DNA of 46,038 bases from NCBI GenBank assembly GCA_026129915.1, contig JAHCHD010000019.1, positions 1 to 46,038 on the forward strand, read 5' to 3'. Shown here piece by piece: positions 18,464-27,720 of this stretch (within the stretch, counting starts at the first letter, position 1; the number at the start of each line of letters is the position of its first letter). The DNA is from Bryobacterales bacterium (GTDB taxonomy: Bacteria > Acidobacteriota > Terriglobia > Bryobacterales > Bryobacteraceae). The notes under the pieces are model-generated. The model was given only the letters and a program-made list of their open reading frames with translations. It searched no databases and had not been told where the DNA came from. The position numbers were made by a program, and so were the translations under genes.

Positions 18464-19822
18464 TCAGCGCGCATCGGCCTCCTGCCGCTTCCCGGCGAGA
18501 ATCATCCGGCGGTAACGGGTAAGCGCGGGCTGGCCGGAATCCGTCACCTGCAGCACCACATGGATGGTATGGCCGTGCGCATCCTCGGGCATTCTCAGCC
18601 GGACCACCGCGGTGCTCGCGCCCTCAAGCTGAACCTCTCCGCCATAGGAACCGGCTTCGCGGTAGTGAAACCACGCGTAGTGCAGGCTATCGCCGTCAGG
18701 ATCCGACGAACCGGCCGCAGTCAACTCAACTGCCTCGCCTAGAACTGCTTCCCGTAACAGCACGTCCCAACCACGGTCTCCGTTAAGCACCGGGACCGGG
18801 GCATGATTTGCACCGGCCAGTTTGTCCGACACACACCAGCCAGCGCGCGCCCGGAAGTCGTTCTGTATATGCTCCACCCAGCGCAGCAGGGTGTTGTCGC
18901 GGTGAGTACTGCCGTTCCAAGTGTCACGCTGATCGCACCACCACATGTTAAGGGCCGCGTTGTAGCCATAGCGGCCGGACCACGAACCCCACTCCGGGTG
19001 CTCCGGGTCATGCAGACCGTTCGGAATCAGGTGCATGAACACAGGAGTGTCTCCCTCTTTGGTGATGGTGTAGTTAGCGGTAAGCGGACCATGGGTGGCA
19101 CGCACGTGGCGCTCGATGTCAAAGCCTCCTGCCTTCTCAGTGAGCGGTTTCCAGCGGTGATACCAGCGTCCGCCGTCCATGGTGGGATAGAAGGTGTCCA
19201 TGTAGAACCGAAGCGCCAGGCGGTGGTGACCAAGAAAGTCGCGGAGGTGGACCTCCACATAGCGGAGCTTGGCCACCAACTGCCGGTAGACTGCGGGACT
19301 GCGATTGACCTGCAGGTAGTCAAGCGCCTGCCTCAGGGCCGTGGGTACACCGTCGTCTTCGTTGGTGCCCCAGTCCTGATACCAGATGGGCCGGGGGTCG
19401 TCAGCTTCCAGAATGGAGACCACGGCATCACGCGCCTCGGTTCCTTCATAAGACTGGTAGACCCGCGCGCGCAAGCGATCCGGTTCCGGAAAGCCATCGG
19501 CGTGGACCCGCAGGTTCGGGTAAACCGCCCGATAATCGTCAACGTACTGGAGGATACGTTCTTTGCCGCTGATCCCCAGCCGGCTATCCCCGGGCCCGCG
19601 CGTGCCAATTAGCGCTTCCGTATCCCATTCATTGAGGTACAGGAAGAATCGAACGAGCGATGCCTCGTCATCAGGGTCGCCACCCGGCGCGTCGGTCTCC
19701 ACCACCACGCGCGGTTTCACCCAGGACAGGCGCTGCGTGCTTTGTGCGGAGAGGGTCAGCCCCGCGAAGAGACCAAGAATTGCAACCACGACCAAGGACA
19801 CGCGATGCCAATGGGGGAACAT
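18464..19822 (-). CDS. DUF1593 nucleoside hydrolase-like secreted protein
   Basis: 452 residues from ATG 19822, chosen because it starts a clean signal peptide ('VSLVVVAILGLFAGLTLSAQS'); a TTG at 19852 would add ten residues. The N-terminal domain (about 36-330) is the DUF1593 nucleoside-hydrolase-like fold, with 'VVVETDAPGGDPDDEASLVRFFLYLNEWDTEALIGT' holding the acidic metal-site motif. The C-terminal part (about 360-450), from 'GEAVELTAAGSSDPDGDSLHYAWF', is a beta-sandwich domain typical of this family. Members are exported and linked to carbohydrate utilisation in several bacteria, but no reaction is established. A second, decayed copy lies at 11184-12016. It follows the glycerophosphodiesterase gene by 62 bases on the same strand. 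Confidence 0.85.
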   Translation of the reverse strand: MFPHWHRVSLVVVAILGLFAGLTLSAQSTQRLSWVKPRVVVETDAPGGDPDDEASLVRFFLYLNEWDTEALIGTRGPGDSRLGISGKERILQYVDDYRAVYPNLRVHADGFPEPDRLRARVYQSYEGTEARDAVVSILEADDPRPIWYQDWGTNEDDGVPTALRQALDYLQVNRSPAVYRQLVAKLRYVEVHLRDFLGHHRLALRFYMDTFYPTMDGGRWYHRWKPLTEKAGGFDIERHVRATHGPLTANYTITKEGDTPVFMHLIPNGLHDPEHPEWGSWSGRYGYNAALNMWWCDQRDTWNGSTHRDNTLLRWVEHIQNDFRARAGWCVSDKLAGANHAPVPVLNGDRGWDVLLREAVLGEAVELTAAGSSDPDGDSLHYAWFHYREAGSYGGEVQLEGASTAVVRLRMPEDAHGHTIHVVLQVTDSGQPALTRYRRMILAGKRQEADAR

Positions 19823-19884
19823 GCTGTTTACGGTATCGCATTCAAAGGGCAACTCCCCAACGGCGGAGGCGGTTGGCCAGCGTC

Positions 19885-20757
19885 CTATCGCAGGTTGCGC
19901 TCTTCCAAGTACAGAATCAGCCCCTGCGGATTATCCGTGATGATGCTGTCGACGCCGGCGTCAATCAGCGGCTGCCATTCCGCAGGCGTATTCGCGGTCC
20001 AGGCCACCACCTTCAGGCCCGCCGCCTGGGCGTCCTTTACCTTGGCAGGTGTCACCAGGCGGAAGTGCGGCGAAACAATGGGCGCGTCGCCCGCTCGCTT
20101 CGAGGTCTCCACGAAACTCTCTTCGCCCATGCCCAGCAAAGCCGAACGCCGCAGTTCTGGCGCCAGCTTCCTTACGGCATGCAGCGTACGGAAATCGAAG
20201 CTCTGCACAATCACGCGCTTCTCCATCTTGTACTTGCGCACAAGGTCCACCAGCATGCGGGAGAACTCTTCGGGAGATGGCGTGAGCTCCGGTTTCCGCG
20301 GGTCGATCTTGGTTTCGATATTGAACTGAACGCCCTCAATTGCCGCGAACTCCTGGAATATTTCCTCGAGCGTTGGCATCCGCGTGCCTGGGAGCGCCTG
20401 CTGGGCCGGGAAGCCGGGGTTGGGCGCCCATCCGCAATCGAACTGCTTCAGTTCCGCCAGGGTTAGCTCGCGAATCACGCGAGACATTCCGTCCGGACCC
20501 TTGCAGATTGCGGGGTTCATCACGGCGTCGTGCGAAAGCACAAGCACGTTGTCCTTAGTTACCGAGAGGTCCATTTCCAGGACGTCAGCACCCATCTCCA
20601 TCGCGTGATGCATGGCGGGAATGGTATTCTCCGGCAGCACCCAGCGCGCACCGCGATGGCCTTCTACCAGGATGCGTTTAGCTGGAGGCTTAGCTTCCTG
20701 GCTGGCAAGCGGCAGCACCAGGAGGGGCAGGGCGGTGAGCAGGAAGAACCAGTGCAT
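19885..20757 (-). CDS. Glycerophosphodiester phosphodiesterase (exported)
   Basis: Hydrolyses glycerophosphodiesters to glycerol-3-phosphate and an alcohol. 290 residues from ATG 20757, preceded by GGGGT, which begins a signal peptide ('MHWFFLLTALPLLVLPLASQ'); 34 further upstream codons are open but look non-coding. GDPD motifs are all present: 'EGHRGARWVLPENT' (catalytic His and Glu/Asn), 'EMGADVLEMDLSVTKDNVLVLSHD' (acidic metal ligands and second His), 'FNIETK' and the C-terminal 'AWTANTPAEWQPLIDAGVDSIITDNP'. It lies 92 bases downstream of guaA and 62 bases upstream of the DUF1593 gene. Co-transcription with the latter would put two secreted hydrolases together. Confidence 0.92.
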   Translation of the reverse strand: MHWFFLLTALPLLVLPLASQEAKPPAKRILVEGHRGARWVLPENTIPAMHHAMEMGADVLEMDLSVTKDNVLVLSHDAVMNPAICKGPDGMSRVIRELTLAELKQFDCGWAPNPGFPAQQALPGTRMPTLEEIFQEFAAIEGVQFNIETKIDPRKPELTPSPEEFSRMLVDLVRKYKMEKRVIVQSFDFRTLHAVRKLAPELRRSALLGMGEESFVETSKRAGDAPIVSPHFRLVTPAKVKDAQAAGLKVVAWTANTPAEWQPLIDAGVDSIITDNPQGLILYLEERNLR

Positions 20758-20849
20758 ACCCCGAGGGTAGCGCGAACGCACTACGCTGCGATGACAGCGC
20801 CAATCAAACGCTGGCGCGAATCCTCCACTGGCAGCAATAGGCGCAATGG

Positions 20850-22694
20850 CTATTCCCACTCAATCGTGCCCGGCGGCTTGTGAGTAAGGTCGTAGAGCAC
20901 GGTAGCGATTCCCGGCAGGGCCAGCAACTGCTCGCAGAGCCCGCGCAGCACGGCAAAGGGCATACCAACGGACTGCGCAGTCATTCCGTCCACGGATTGG
21001 ATGGGCCGCAGCACAATGGAATCCGGAGCGGCTTCCGTGCCGTAAGGCGCCAGAATCACGGGGAATTGCCACACTTCGTGCTCGAAACCGCTTGCGAGGC
21101 ACACCTCGCGGACGAGTGCGTCTGCATCGCGCAAACGGTCAAGCCGCTCGCGGGTGATGGAGGAGGGGCGCACGTTGCACAATTCCGCGGCGATGGCTCC
21201 GCGTACTGGCTCCAGTACCACGCGGTTGAACTGGTCGTTGGCATTGATCAGATGGGTGGCCTGATCGTAGGCCGTCTCCCATCCGCCAGAAGGCCATGAA
21301 TCCGGGAGGTCCATCAACAGCACCGGCTTGTAGCTGCGCGAATCTCCCTGGACGCCCACGGAACGCAGCGGCAGCAGCCAGCCGCCATCAATCCGCGCGG
21401 GGGCTTCGGCTTCGGCGGCACAGAGACAGCGAATCGCGAGGCCCGGCCCAGGAAAGGGATGCCGGTGAAGGAAGGCGTGGGGAATCCCGAGCTGCGCACC
21501 CACCTCGCGCACTTCGTCCTTGTAGAGATTGTGCAGCGGTTCCACGATGCGGTTTTCCGCCATCAGCCGCTGGATGCCTTCCACCCGGTTATGGTGGGTC
21601 TTAATGAGGTCCGCCTTGGCGGTACCGCCGGATTCGATAGTGTCCGGATAGATGGTTCCCTGCCCCAGAATCCAGTTGCCATCCAGAAAATGCTCGGTTT
21701 CCAGAATGCGGTTCTGTACTTCCAGGAACTCCTGGCCGATGCAGTGGCGCTTGGCCTCGGGGTCCACCACGCCTTCGAGCTTTTCAAGGAAGTAGGGTTC
21801 TGCTTCCGCCACATGCACGGACGCGCCGCCACCCAAGCTGCCGAAAAGGTCGCGAACAAACCGGGTCTCTCCCTTGCGCATCAGCCCGGTATCCACATAG
21901 ATGCCACGCACACGATCCGCCCCCAGCGCCCGCAGGCAGAGCGTATAGGCAACGGTGGAATCCACGCCGCCGCTGATGAAGAAGAACACGTTGCGCTCTC
22001 CCACCACCTGCCGGATTTCCTCTTCCAGTTGGTCCACAACCTGCGAAGGGTCCCAATCGCGCGCACAGCCGGCGATGCCAAACAGAAAGTTGCGCAGCAA
22101 GCTCATCCCCTCGTGGGTATGCACCACCTCGGGATGGAACTGAACGCCGTACACGCGCCGGGCTTCGTCTGCTGCCGCGGCAAAGGGGCAGGTATCGGTG
22201 GTGGCTAAGCCGGTGAAGCCCTCGGGCAGCGCCACCACCGTATCGCGGTGGCTCATCCACACCTGGCGTGGTTTGCCTTGCCAGCCTTCCACCAGCGGGG
22301 AGTCGCCATGGACGCTCAGCAGCGCACGCCCGTATTCTCCCCGGTCTACTTTTTCCACTTTGCCGCCGAGCAGGTATGCGGCCAACTGCAGTCCGTAGCA
22401 GATGCCCAACACCGCGGCTGACGACCCGAAGATGGCGGGGTCAACCGTGGGGCTGCCTGGGTCGTAGACGCTGCTGGGGCCACCCGAAATGATGATTGCT
22501 CTAGCGCCGGCCAGTTCCGTGGCGGGCGTCTCAGACGGCTTCACTTCGGAGTAAATCCCAAGTTCGCGAATCTTGCGGGCAATCAGGTGGCAATACTGGC
22601 CGCCGGTGTCGAGGACCACAGCTTGGGCCACTACCGCCGCTTGGGCCACCACCGGCGTGACCGACGCGGGAGAAGAACTAACAGAAGCGTGCAT
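20850..22694 (-). CDS. guaA: GMP synthase (glutamine-hydrolysing), long human-type form
   Basis: 614 residues; converts XMP to GMP using glutamine and ATP. The N-terminal class I amidotransferase carries nucleophile Cys99 ('GICYGLQ') and 'FHPEV' (His187, Glu189). The ATP pyrophosphatase P-loop is 'SGGVDST' at 241-247. The C-terminal domain is enlarged: 'RHPFPGPGLAIR' is followed by 'LLPLRSVGVQGDSRSY', then about 100 residues before 'FPVILAPYGTE', 'SIVLRP' and the final 'YDLTHKPPGTIEWE'. This order matches the long GMP synthases known from humans rather than the 525-residue E. coli type. No Shine-Dalgarno is visible before ATG 22694, and a hairpin ends 11 bases upstream. A 20-residue Ala/Val-rich tail precedes the amidotransferase domain. 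Confidence 0.95.
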   Translation of the reverse strand: MHASVSSSPASVTPVVAQAAVVAQAVVLDTGGQYCHLIARKIRELGIYSEVKPSETPATELAGARAIIISGGPSSVYDPGSPTVDPAIFGSSAAVLGICYGLQLAAYLLGGKVEKVDRGEYGRALLSVHGDSPLVEGWQGKPRQVWMSHRDTVVALPEGFTGLATTDTCPFAAAADEARRVYGVQFHPEVVHTHEGMSLLRNFLFGIAGCARDWDPSQVVDQLEEEIRQVVGERNVFFFISGGVDSTVAYTLCLRALGADRVRGIYVDTGLMRKGETRFVRDLFGSLGGGASVHVAEAEPYFLEKLEGVVDPEAKRHCIGQEFLEVQNRILETEHFLDGNWILGQGTIYPDTIESGGTAKADLIKTHHNRVEGIQRLMAENRIVEPLHNLYKDEVREVGAQLGIPHAFLHRHPFPGPGLAIRCLCAAEAEAPARIDGGWLLPLRSVGVQGDSRSYKPVLLMDLPDSWPSGGWETAYDQATHLINANDQFNRVVLEPVRGAIAAELCNVRPSSITRERLDRLRDADALVREVCLASGFEHEVWQFPVILAPYGTEAAPDSIVLRPIQSVDGMTAQSVGMPFAVLRGLCEQLLALPGIATVLYDLTHKPPGTIEWE

Positions 22695-22705
22695 GGATAC
22701 GGAAA

Positions 22706-22731
22706 GGACCCGCCCATTGCTGCGCGGGTCC
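22706..22731 (-). terminator. Hairpin between ctpA and guaA
   Basis: On the minus strand GGACCCGC and GCGGGTCC form a perfect 8-bp stem with a 10-base loop, followed by TTTCC. It lies between the ctpA stop (22805) and the guaA ATG (22694), so it may terminate ctpA transcription. It ends only 11 bases before the guaA start, where a ribosome binding site would be, so an attenuator-like or translation-control role in the guaA leader is also possible. Confidence 0.5.
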
Positions 22732-22804
22732 CAAATCTGGTTATACCATGCCGGGCCAGCTTGGCCTGGCCAATGGTGCGAGCGTGCCGGACTTTCCAGC
22801 CTTG

Positions 22805-24421
22805 TTATTCCGGCTGCTGTGCGCCATTGCGCTGGGCAATGGTTTTACGCGCTGTTTCCTGCAGCGACTGCGCACGGGCCATCGCGTCAGTGGCGCGTTC
22901 AATAATCGGATCTTCGCGCACCATCAGTGCTTCGCTCTTTTCGTCACCCAACGCGTAGGTGAACATCGCACGCTTCAGATCCACACGGACCTGCGGGCGA
23001 TTCGTCGCGAACTCTTCGTCGGTCACTTCGATCTTCTCTGATCTCAGGAACTCTCGGAAGTCGTCAACCACGGCGTCGTTCACCTGAAAGTCCTCGCCGA
23101 TGCTCAGCGAATTCCGGGCGAAGTAGTGCGCGGCGAACATGGAGTACGCCATCTGCTGGTCGCGGACGCGATATTGAAAACTGTTTGGTTTGGCGCCTTC
23201 GAACTTCTCGTCCGGCGTAATGCCGCCGCCCCCGTAGACGGTGCGTCCGCTATCAGTCATACGTACGTCTTCCGGGTCCTTGGCGTCGCCATTCTTGCGG
23301 CTGTAGTAATCGTAGAAGCTCACCTTGGAATAGTCGCGCTGAATCAGGCGCCCGCTGGGGGTGTAGTACTTGGCGGTGGTGAGCGCAAGGCCGGTGTCTT
23401 CCGAAAGCGGGAACACGGTCTGCACCAATCCCTTTCCGAAAGTCTGCTCACCCAAAATCCACGCGCGGTCATGATCCTGCAAGGCTCCCGCGACGATTTC
23501 CGCCGCTGAAGCGGAGCTACCGTTCAGTAGCACTACGATGGGATAGTCCGCTCCGCGGCTACCGCGGCGCGCTTCATACTTTCGCTGGGCGGAGGCACGG
23601 CCACGATGCGATACAATCGCCTGGCCCTTCTTCAGGAAGTGGTCAGCCACATTCACGCCCTCGTTCAGAATGCCGCCGGGATTATCACGCAGATCCAGCA
23701 CTAGCCCCTTGATCTCGCTCTCCTTAAGCCGCCGAAGGTTCTGCTCCATCTCCGAACTGGTGTTCTCGTTAAACTGCTTAATCTGCAGGTAGGCAATGCC
23801 GGGACGTACATAGAATGCGTCCGCCACACTCTTCCGGGGAATCTCGTCGCGGACGATGTTGAAGTTCAATTCCTTCTGGCCGTCTTCGCCTCGGCGCAGC
23901 ATGGTGACGCGTACCGTCGTGCCACGGGGGCCCTTCAGCCGTTCCGCTACCTTGCCCTGATCCCAGCCCTCGGTTACCTCGCCGTCGATCTTGTGGATGA
24001 TGTCGCTTGGCCGGATGCCGGCGTTATAAGCAGGTGAGCCGGGGAACGGATTCACCACCACCACACGCGCGCGATGCATCCGCACCAGCATGCCCACACC
24101 GAAATACTGCCCACGCTGATCTTCACGCAACAACTGGAACTGCTTCGGATCGAAGAAGTTAGAGTGCGGATCAAGCGTATGCAGCATGCCTGGGATAGCG
24201 CCGTTATAAATGGCCCGGCTGGGGTCTACCACATCCGCGGCATTCTCCTCCACAATCGAAAAGACCTTCGTAAATGTGCGGACACTGCGATCGATATCCT
24301 GCTCAGAGCGGTCAGCCGCGGCTGCGGTAGACCCGCCCATGCCAGGGCCAAAAAGTCCGCCCAGCACGGCGAACAGGAGGATGACTCCGGGTACGAGAAG
24401 AGCACGCGACTTTAGTTTCAT
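22805..24421 (-). CDS. ctpA: Carboxyl-terminal processing protease, S41 family
   Basis: 538 residues; periplasmic serine protease that trims C-termini. Signal or anchor segment at about 7-35. A PDZ domain at about 105-185 ('GVGMLVRMHRARVVVVNPFPGSPAYNAGIRPSDIIHKIDG') is followed by the S41 peptidase core ('GLVLDLRDNPGGILNEGV', 'NGSSASAAEIVAGAL', 'GEQTFGKGLVQTVFPL'). Ser303 and Lys330 are the expected catalytic dyad. The C-terminal 170 residues form a family-typical helical extension. On the minus strand an A/T-rich segment (TAGGATAGTTATAAG, about 24455-24469) lies upstream and could hold the promoter. It precedes guaA by 110 bases but is separated from it by a hairpin. Confidence 0.93.
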   Translation of the reverse strand: MKLKSRALLVPGVILLFAVLGGLFGPGMGGSTAAAADRSEQDIDRSVRTFTKVFSIVEENAADVVDPSRAIYNGAIPGMLHTLDPHSNFFDPKQFQLLREDQRGQYFGVGMLVRMHRARVVVVNPFPGSPAYNAGIRPSDIIHKIDGEVTEGWDQGKVAERLKGPRGTTVRVTMLRRGEDGQKELNFNIVRDEIPRKSVADAFYVRPGIAYLQIKQFNENTSSEMEQNLRRLKESEIKGLVLDLRDNPGGILNEGVNVADHFLKKGQAIVSHRGRASAQRKYEARRGSRGADYPIVVLLNGSSASAAEIVAGALQDHDRAWILGEQTFGKGLVQTVFPLSEDTGLALTTAKYYTPSGRLIQRDYSKVSFYDYYSRKNGDAKDPEDVRMTDSGRTVYGGGGITPDEKFEGAKPNSFQYRVRDQQMAYSMFAAHYFARNSLSIGEDFQVNDAVVDDFREFLRSEKIEVTDEEFATNRPQVRVDLKRAMFTYALGDEKSEALMVREDPIIERATDAMARAQSLQETARKTIAQRNGAQQPE

Positions 24422-24545
24422 GCGAGAGGTTGACCTCGGAGGGGGCGTTTCTGCTTATAACTATCCTACGATAACCCAGCCCATTTCGTTACGGCCAGAT
24501 TGCCGCCAGGTTCGACGAAGGCAAAGGCCCCAGTATCCGGATCGC

Positions 24546-25379
24546 TTAGCCGCTGCGCCTCGCGGCCAGCACCCGCGGCCAGCCAGCCAGGTCGTGTACC
24601 ACTTCTTGCGCTTCCCAAGCAGGGGTATTCAGCATCCGACGCACCTCTTGCAACCCTTGGTAACCCAGTTCGAATACCACCCATCCCCCCGGACGCAGCA
24701 GCCAGAGCGCCTGCTCCACCACCACCCGGTAAGGCTCCACCCCGGAATCACCCCCATAAAGCGCCAGTGCCGGTTCGTGGTCACGGATCTCTCGCTGTAG
24801 CACGCTCTCGTCTCCGGCCGGTACGTACGGCGGGTTGCACAGAATCAGGTCCACTGACTGCGTGCGCAGAGAACTGGCGAAGTCCGCCTGATGCAGTGAG
24901 ACCTCCGCGCCCAGGTGAGCGGCATTGTAACGCGCAATTTCGAGGGCCGGCCGCGAAAGATCGCTCAGGTGAGTGGGCGAACCGGTTTCGAGGTGATATG
25001 TAATCCCGATTGCCCCCGACCCGCAGCCGAGGTCAATCGCGCAGCCCGCCTTGGGCATCAACCGTAGTGCCGTCTCCACCAAATGCTCGGTTTCGGGACG
25101 CGGAATCAACACCGCGTTCGTCACATAAAATTCGCGCCCAAAGAACTCCTGATGGCGCGTGATGTATTGGGTTGGTTTTCCCTCCATGCGCTCGTGGAGG
25201 TAACGGCCATAGTGGATCCAGGTGAGTTGGGAAAGTTCCTCTTCCGGGTGCGCGTAGAGGTAAACCTTCTCTTTGCCCAGCGCATGACACAGAAGCACTT
25301 CGGCGGTAAGACGCGGAACAGTGACACCCGCCTCCGTGAGCAGTGTCTCTCCCTGCTTAAGCGCCGTTCTTAGATCCAT
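24546..25379 (-). CDS. prmC: Release factor glutamine methyltransferase PrmC (HemK)
   Basis: 277 residues; SAM-dependent N5-methylation of the GGQ glutamine of release factors. An N-terminal helical substrate-recognition domain (1-85) is followed by 'LIPRPETE' (92-98), the SAM-binding '[12 protein letters not shown]' (114-125) and the diagnostic NPPY (182-185). It overlaps the end of prfA by 23 bases, so it is translated with the release factor it modifies, the usual arrangement. Confidence 0.96.
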   Translation of the reverse strand: MDLRTALKQGETLLTEAGVTVPRLTAEVLLCHALGKEKVYLYAHPEEELSQLTWIHYGRYLHERMEGKPTQYITRHQEFFGREFYVTNAVLIPRPETEHLVETALRLMPKAGCAIDLGCGSGAIGITYHLETGSPTHLSDLSRPALEIARYNAAHLGAEVSLHQADFASSLRTQSVDLILCNPPYVPAGDESVLQREIRDHEPALALYGGDSGVEPYRVVVEQALWLLRPGGWVVFELGYQGLQEVRRMLNTPAWEAQEVVHDLAGWPRVLAARRSG

Positions 25380-26460
25380 TCGGGTCGTCGCTGGCCTGCA
25401 CCTTCAGCTTCTCCGCGTTGTAATGCGTGGTGAGCGCGGAGACAATCGAATCCAGCCGTCCCTCCATAATGAGGTCCAACTGGTAGAGCGTCAAGCCAAT
25501 GCGATGGTCGGTGAGGCGGTTTTGCGGAAAGTTGTAGGTGCGGATCTTCTCGCTGCGGTCGCCGGATCCCACCATGCTCTTGCGTTCCGCGCCGATAGCC
25601 GCCTGCTGCTTTTCGAGTTCTATCTCATACAGACGCGAGCGCAGCACACGCATTGCTTTGGCGCGATTTTTGATTTGCGACTTCTCGTCCTGGCAGCTCA
25701 CCACTGTGTTCGTGGGCAGGTGAGTGATGCGCACGGCGGAGTAGGTGGTATTCACGCTCTGCCCGCCAGGACCCGATGAGCAGAAGGTATCCACGCGCAA
25801 GTCTTTTTCCTGGATGTCCAGTTCCACTTCGTCCGCCTCGGGCAGAACCGCTACCGTAATGGCGGAGGTGTGCACCCGCCCTTGCGTCTCGGTTTCCGGC
25901 ACCCGTTGCACACGGTGGACACCGCTCTCGTACTTCAGTTTGCTGTAAACCTTGTCGCCCGAAATCAGGGCGATCACTTCCTTAATGCCCCCGACGGCTG
26001 ACTCGCTAATGTCGATGACTTCTACCTTCCAGCGTTGTTCTTCGGCATAGCGCGTGTACATCCGGAAGGTTTCAGCCGCGAACAGGCTGGCTTCGTCACC
26101 GCCCGTGCCGGCGCGGATTTCCAGCACTACGTTCCTCTCGTCGTTAGGGTCCTTGGGCAGCAGCAACATTCGCAGCGCACCCTCGGCGGCAGCCAACTGG
26201 GGTTCCAGCTCTTCAATTTCCGCGTTCGCCATTTCCCGCAGATCGTCATCGCCATCGTTCAGCATCTGACGAGCCTGTGCCAGGTTATCTGAAACCTGCC
26301 GCCACTCGCGGAATTTCGACACGACTTCTTCGAGGTCGCGCTGCTTCTTGGCTACCTTGGTGTACTCCGTCTGATCGCTGATCAGATCAGGGTTGGACAT
26401 CTGGGCGGTGAGTTCCTCGTAACGTGCTTCGAGGCCCGCGAGTTTATCGGCGTATTGCAT
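25357..26460 (-). CDS. prfA: Peptide chain release factor 1
   Basis: 367 residues; recognises UAA and UAG stop codons and triggers peptide release. The codon-recognition PxT region is '[14 protein letters not shown]' (P188, T190; the middle residue is Glu), and the catalytic '[12 protein letters not shown]' has GGQ at 232-234. Length and C-terminus are normal for RF1. It starts 24 bases after the DUF1385 stop and overlaps prmC, forming the common DUF1385-prfA-prmC cluster. Confidence 0.97.
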   Translation of the reverse strand: MQYADKLAGLEARYEELTAQMSNPDLISDQTEYTKVAKKQRDLEEVVSKFREWRQVSDNLAQARQMLNDGDDDLREMANAEIEELEPQLAAAEGALRMLLLPKDPNDERNVVLEIRAGTGGDEASLFAAETFRMYTRYAEEQRWKVEVIDISESAVGGIKEVIALISGDKVYSKLKYESGVHRVQRVPETETQGRVHTSAITVAVLPEADEVELDIQEKDLRVDTFCSSGPGGQSVNTTYSAVRITHLPTNTVVSCQDEKSQIKNRAKAMRVLRSRLYEIELEKQQAAIGAERKSMVGSGDRSEKIRTYNFPQNRLTDHRIGLTLYQLDLIMEGRLDSIVSALTTHYNAEKLKVQASDDPNGSKNGA

Positions 26461-26484
26461 GGAAAAGTGCGCGCTGGCGGCGAT

Positions 26485-27516
26485 TTAGGCGATAACCGCC
26501 TCGCCGCCCTGCTCAAGTTCAAGCGCCATCGCGCGGTCGAGCGCGCGAATGGCCACTTCGGCCTGGTCGTCCGAGGGTGGCTGCGTGGTAATCCGCTGCA
26601 GCCAAAGCCCGGGAGCCACCAGCATCGCCAGAATGCTCCCCTGGTGCTTGGCCGAGTAACGAATCAGCTCATAGCTGAGACCGGCAATTACAGGAAGCGC
26701 CGCCAGCCTCAGCAGGAATTTGGCCAGAAAGCTCTCAAACGGAAACACGGTATACACCGCAATCGAGACCAGCATCACCACAATCAGGAAACTGGTGCCG
26801 CAGCGCGGATGGAAGGTGGAAAAGCTCTGCGCGTTTTCCACCGTCACCGGCTTACCACTCTCAAAATTAAACACCACCTTGTGCTCGGCACCGTGAAACT
26901 GGAAGACGCGACGAATATCCGGCGTACGGGAAATCGCAAACAGAAACCCGCAGAAGATCAGCAAGCGAATAACGCCATCCACCGCATTAAACAAGATCTG
27001 GTTCTCGACGGCAGGTACCACCTTCACCAGCCACTGGGTAAGAACCAGGGGCACAAACTTGTAAAGGAAGATGAAAAACACCAGGGAGAACGCGAGATTG
27101 GCCGCCATCATCCAGCCAGGTATGGCGCCACTATACTCACCCTCTTTCGTTTCAAGGGTCTTGCCCTTGGCCTCGGCGTCCTTCTTCACTTCCTCGTGTA
27201 GCGCCACATCGGCGGAAAATTTAAGGGCCTTCATGCCGAGGTACATGGCATGGCCCAGCGTGGCTACCCCGCGCAGCACGGGTATGCCTAGAATGGGGCG
27301 CTTTTCGCTCAGCCGGGCTAGGGGCATTTCCTGCGTCACAATCTCACCATCGGGCTTGCGAACGGCCACGCAATAGCTATGCGGGGCGCGCATCATCACA
27401 CCCTCCATCACGGCCTGCCCGCCGACGAGGGTTTCCTCGCCGCTCTCAAGCACGGGCATCAGTTGGATGTGAGTGAAAAGGCGAACGAAGGTGCGGAACA
27501 CAGAAGCTAAAACCAC
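26485..27516 (-). CDS. DUF1385 domain-containing membrane protein
   Basis: Up to 343 residues. 'TLVGGQAVMEGVMMRAPHSYCVAVRKPDGEIV' is the family's hallmark N-terminus, and 'FHGAEHKVVFNFESGKPVTVENAQSFSTFHPRCGTSFL' is the conserved His/Cys-containing core. Four or five hydrophobic segments (about 130-160, 168-190, 240-260, 263-290) indicate an integral membrane protein. The family is often fused or linked to prfA-prmC but has no established function. The start is uncertain: GTG 27516 lies only 5 bases after a TATAAT, which would imply a leaderless mRNA, while ATG 27459 (residue 20) lacks a Shine-Dalgarno. Confidence 0.85.
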   Translation of the reverse strand: MVLASVFRTFVRLFTHIQLMPVLESGEETLVGGQAVMEGVMMRAPHSYCVAVRKPDGEIVTQEMPLARLSEKRPILGIPVLRGVATLGHAMYLGMKALKFSADVALHEEVKKDAEAKGKTLETKEGEYSGAIPGWMMAANLAFSLVFFIFLYKFVPLVLTQWLVKVVPAVENQILFNAVDGVIRLLIFCGFLFAISRTPDIRRVFQFHGAEHKVVFNFESGKPVTVENAQSFSTFHPRCGTSFLIVVMLVSIAVYTVFPFESFLAKFLLRLAALPVIAGLSYELIRYSAKHQGSILAMLVAPGLWLQRITTQPPSDDQAEVAIRALDRAMALELEQGGEAVIA

Positions 27517-27521
27517 ACTTA

Positions 27522-27527
27522 ATTATA
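27522..27527 (-). promoter_or_regulatory. TATAAT -10 box for the DUF1385-prfA-prmC operon
   Basis: A perfect minus-strand TATAAT lies in the only A/T-rich patch upstream of the operon. No convincing -35 hexamer is seen 16-18 bases further upstream. Transcription would begin about 27515-27517, at the GTG annotated as the DUF1385 start, which suggests either a leaderless transcript or use of the downstream ATG. Confidence 0.45.
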
Positions 27528-27720
27528 CTCGTGTTGATGCCGATTCGTTTCCGCCACTGCGGAGTGGTCAGTACCAGGCGCGAATGGCAAGGTGACCGGG
27601 GCCTATAGCGTGGAGTTGATCCGCCTCGGACTCCGGCAACGAGATCGTGCCGGCAGAGCGGTTCACGTCGTCGCGACCAACTCCACCACCCAACAAACGA
27701 GTGAGTCGCAAGGGACCGTA

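Noticed and set aside
24466..24684. Extra minus-strand frame overlapping the prmC 3' end
   Set aside because: It overlaps prmC in another frame, has no ribosome binding site and no recognisable motif.
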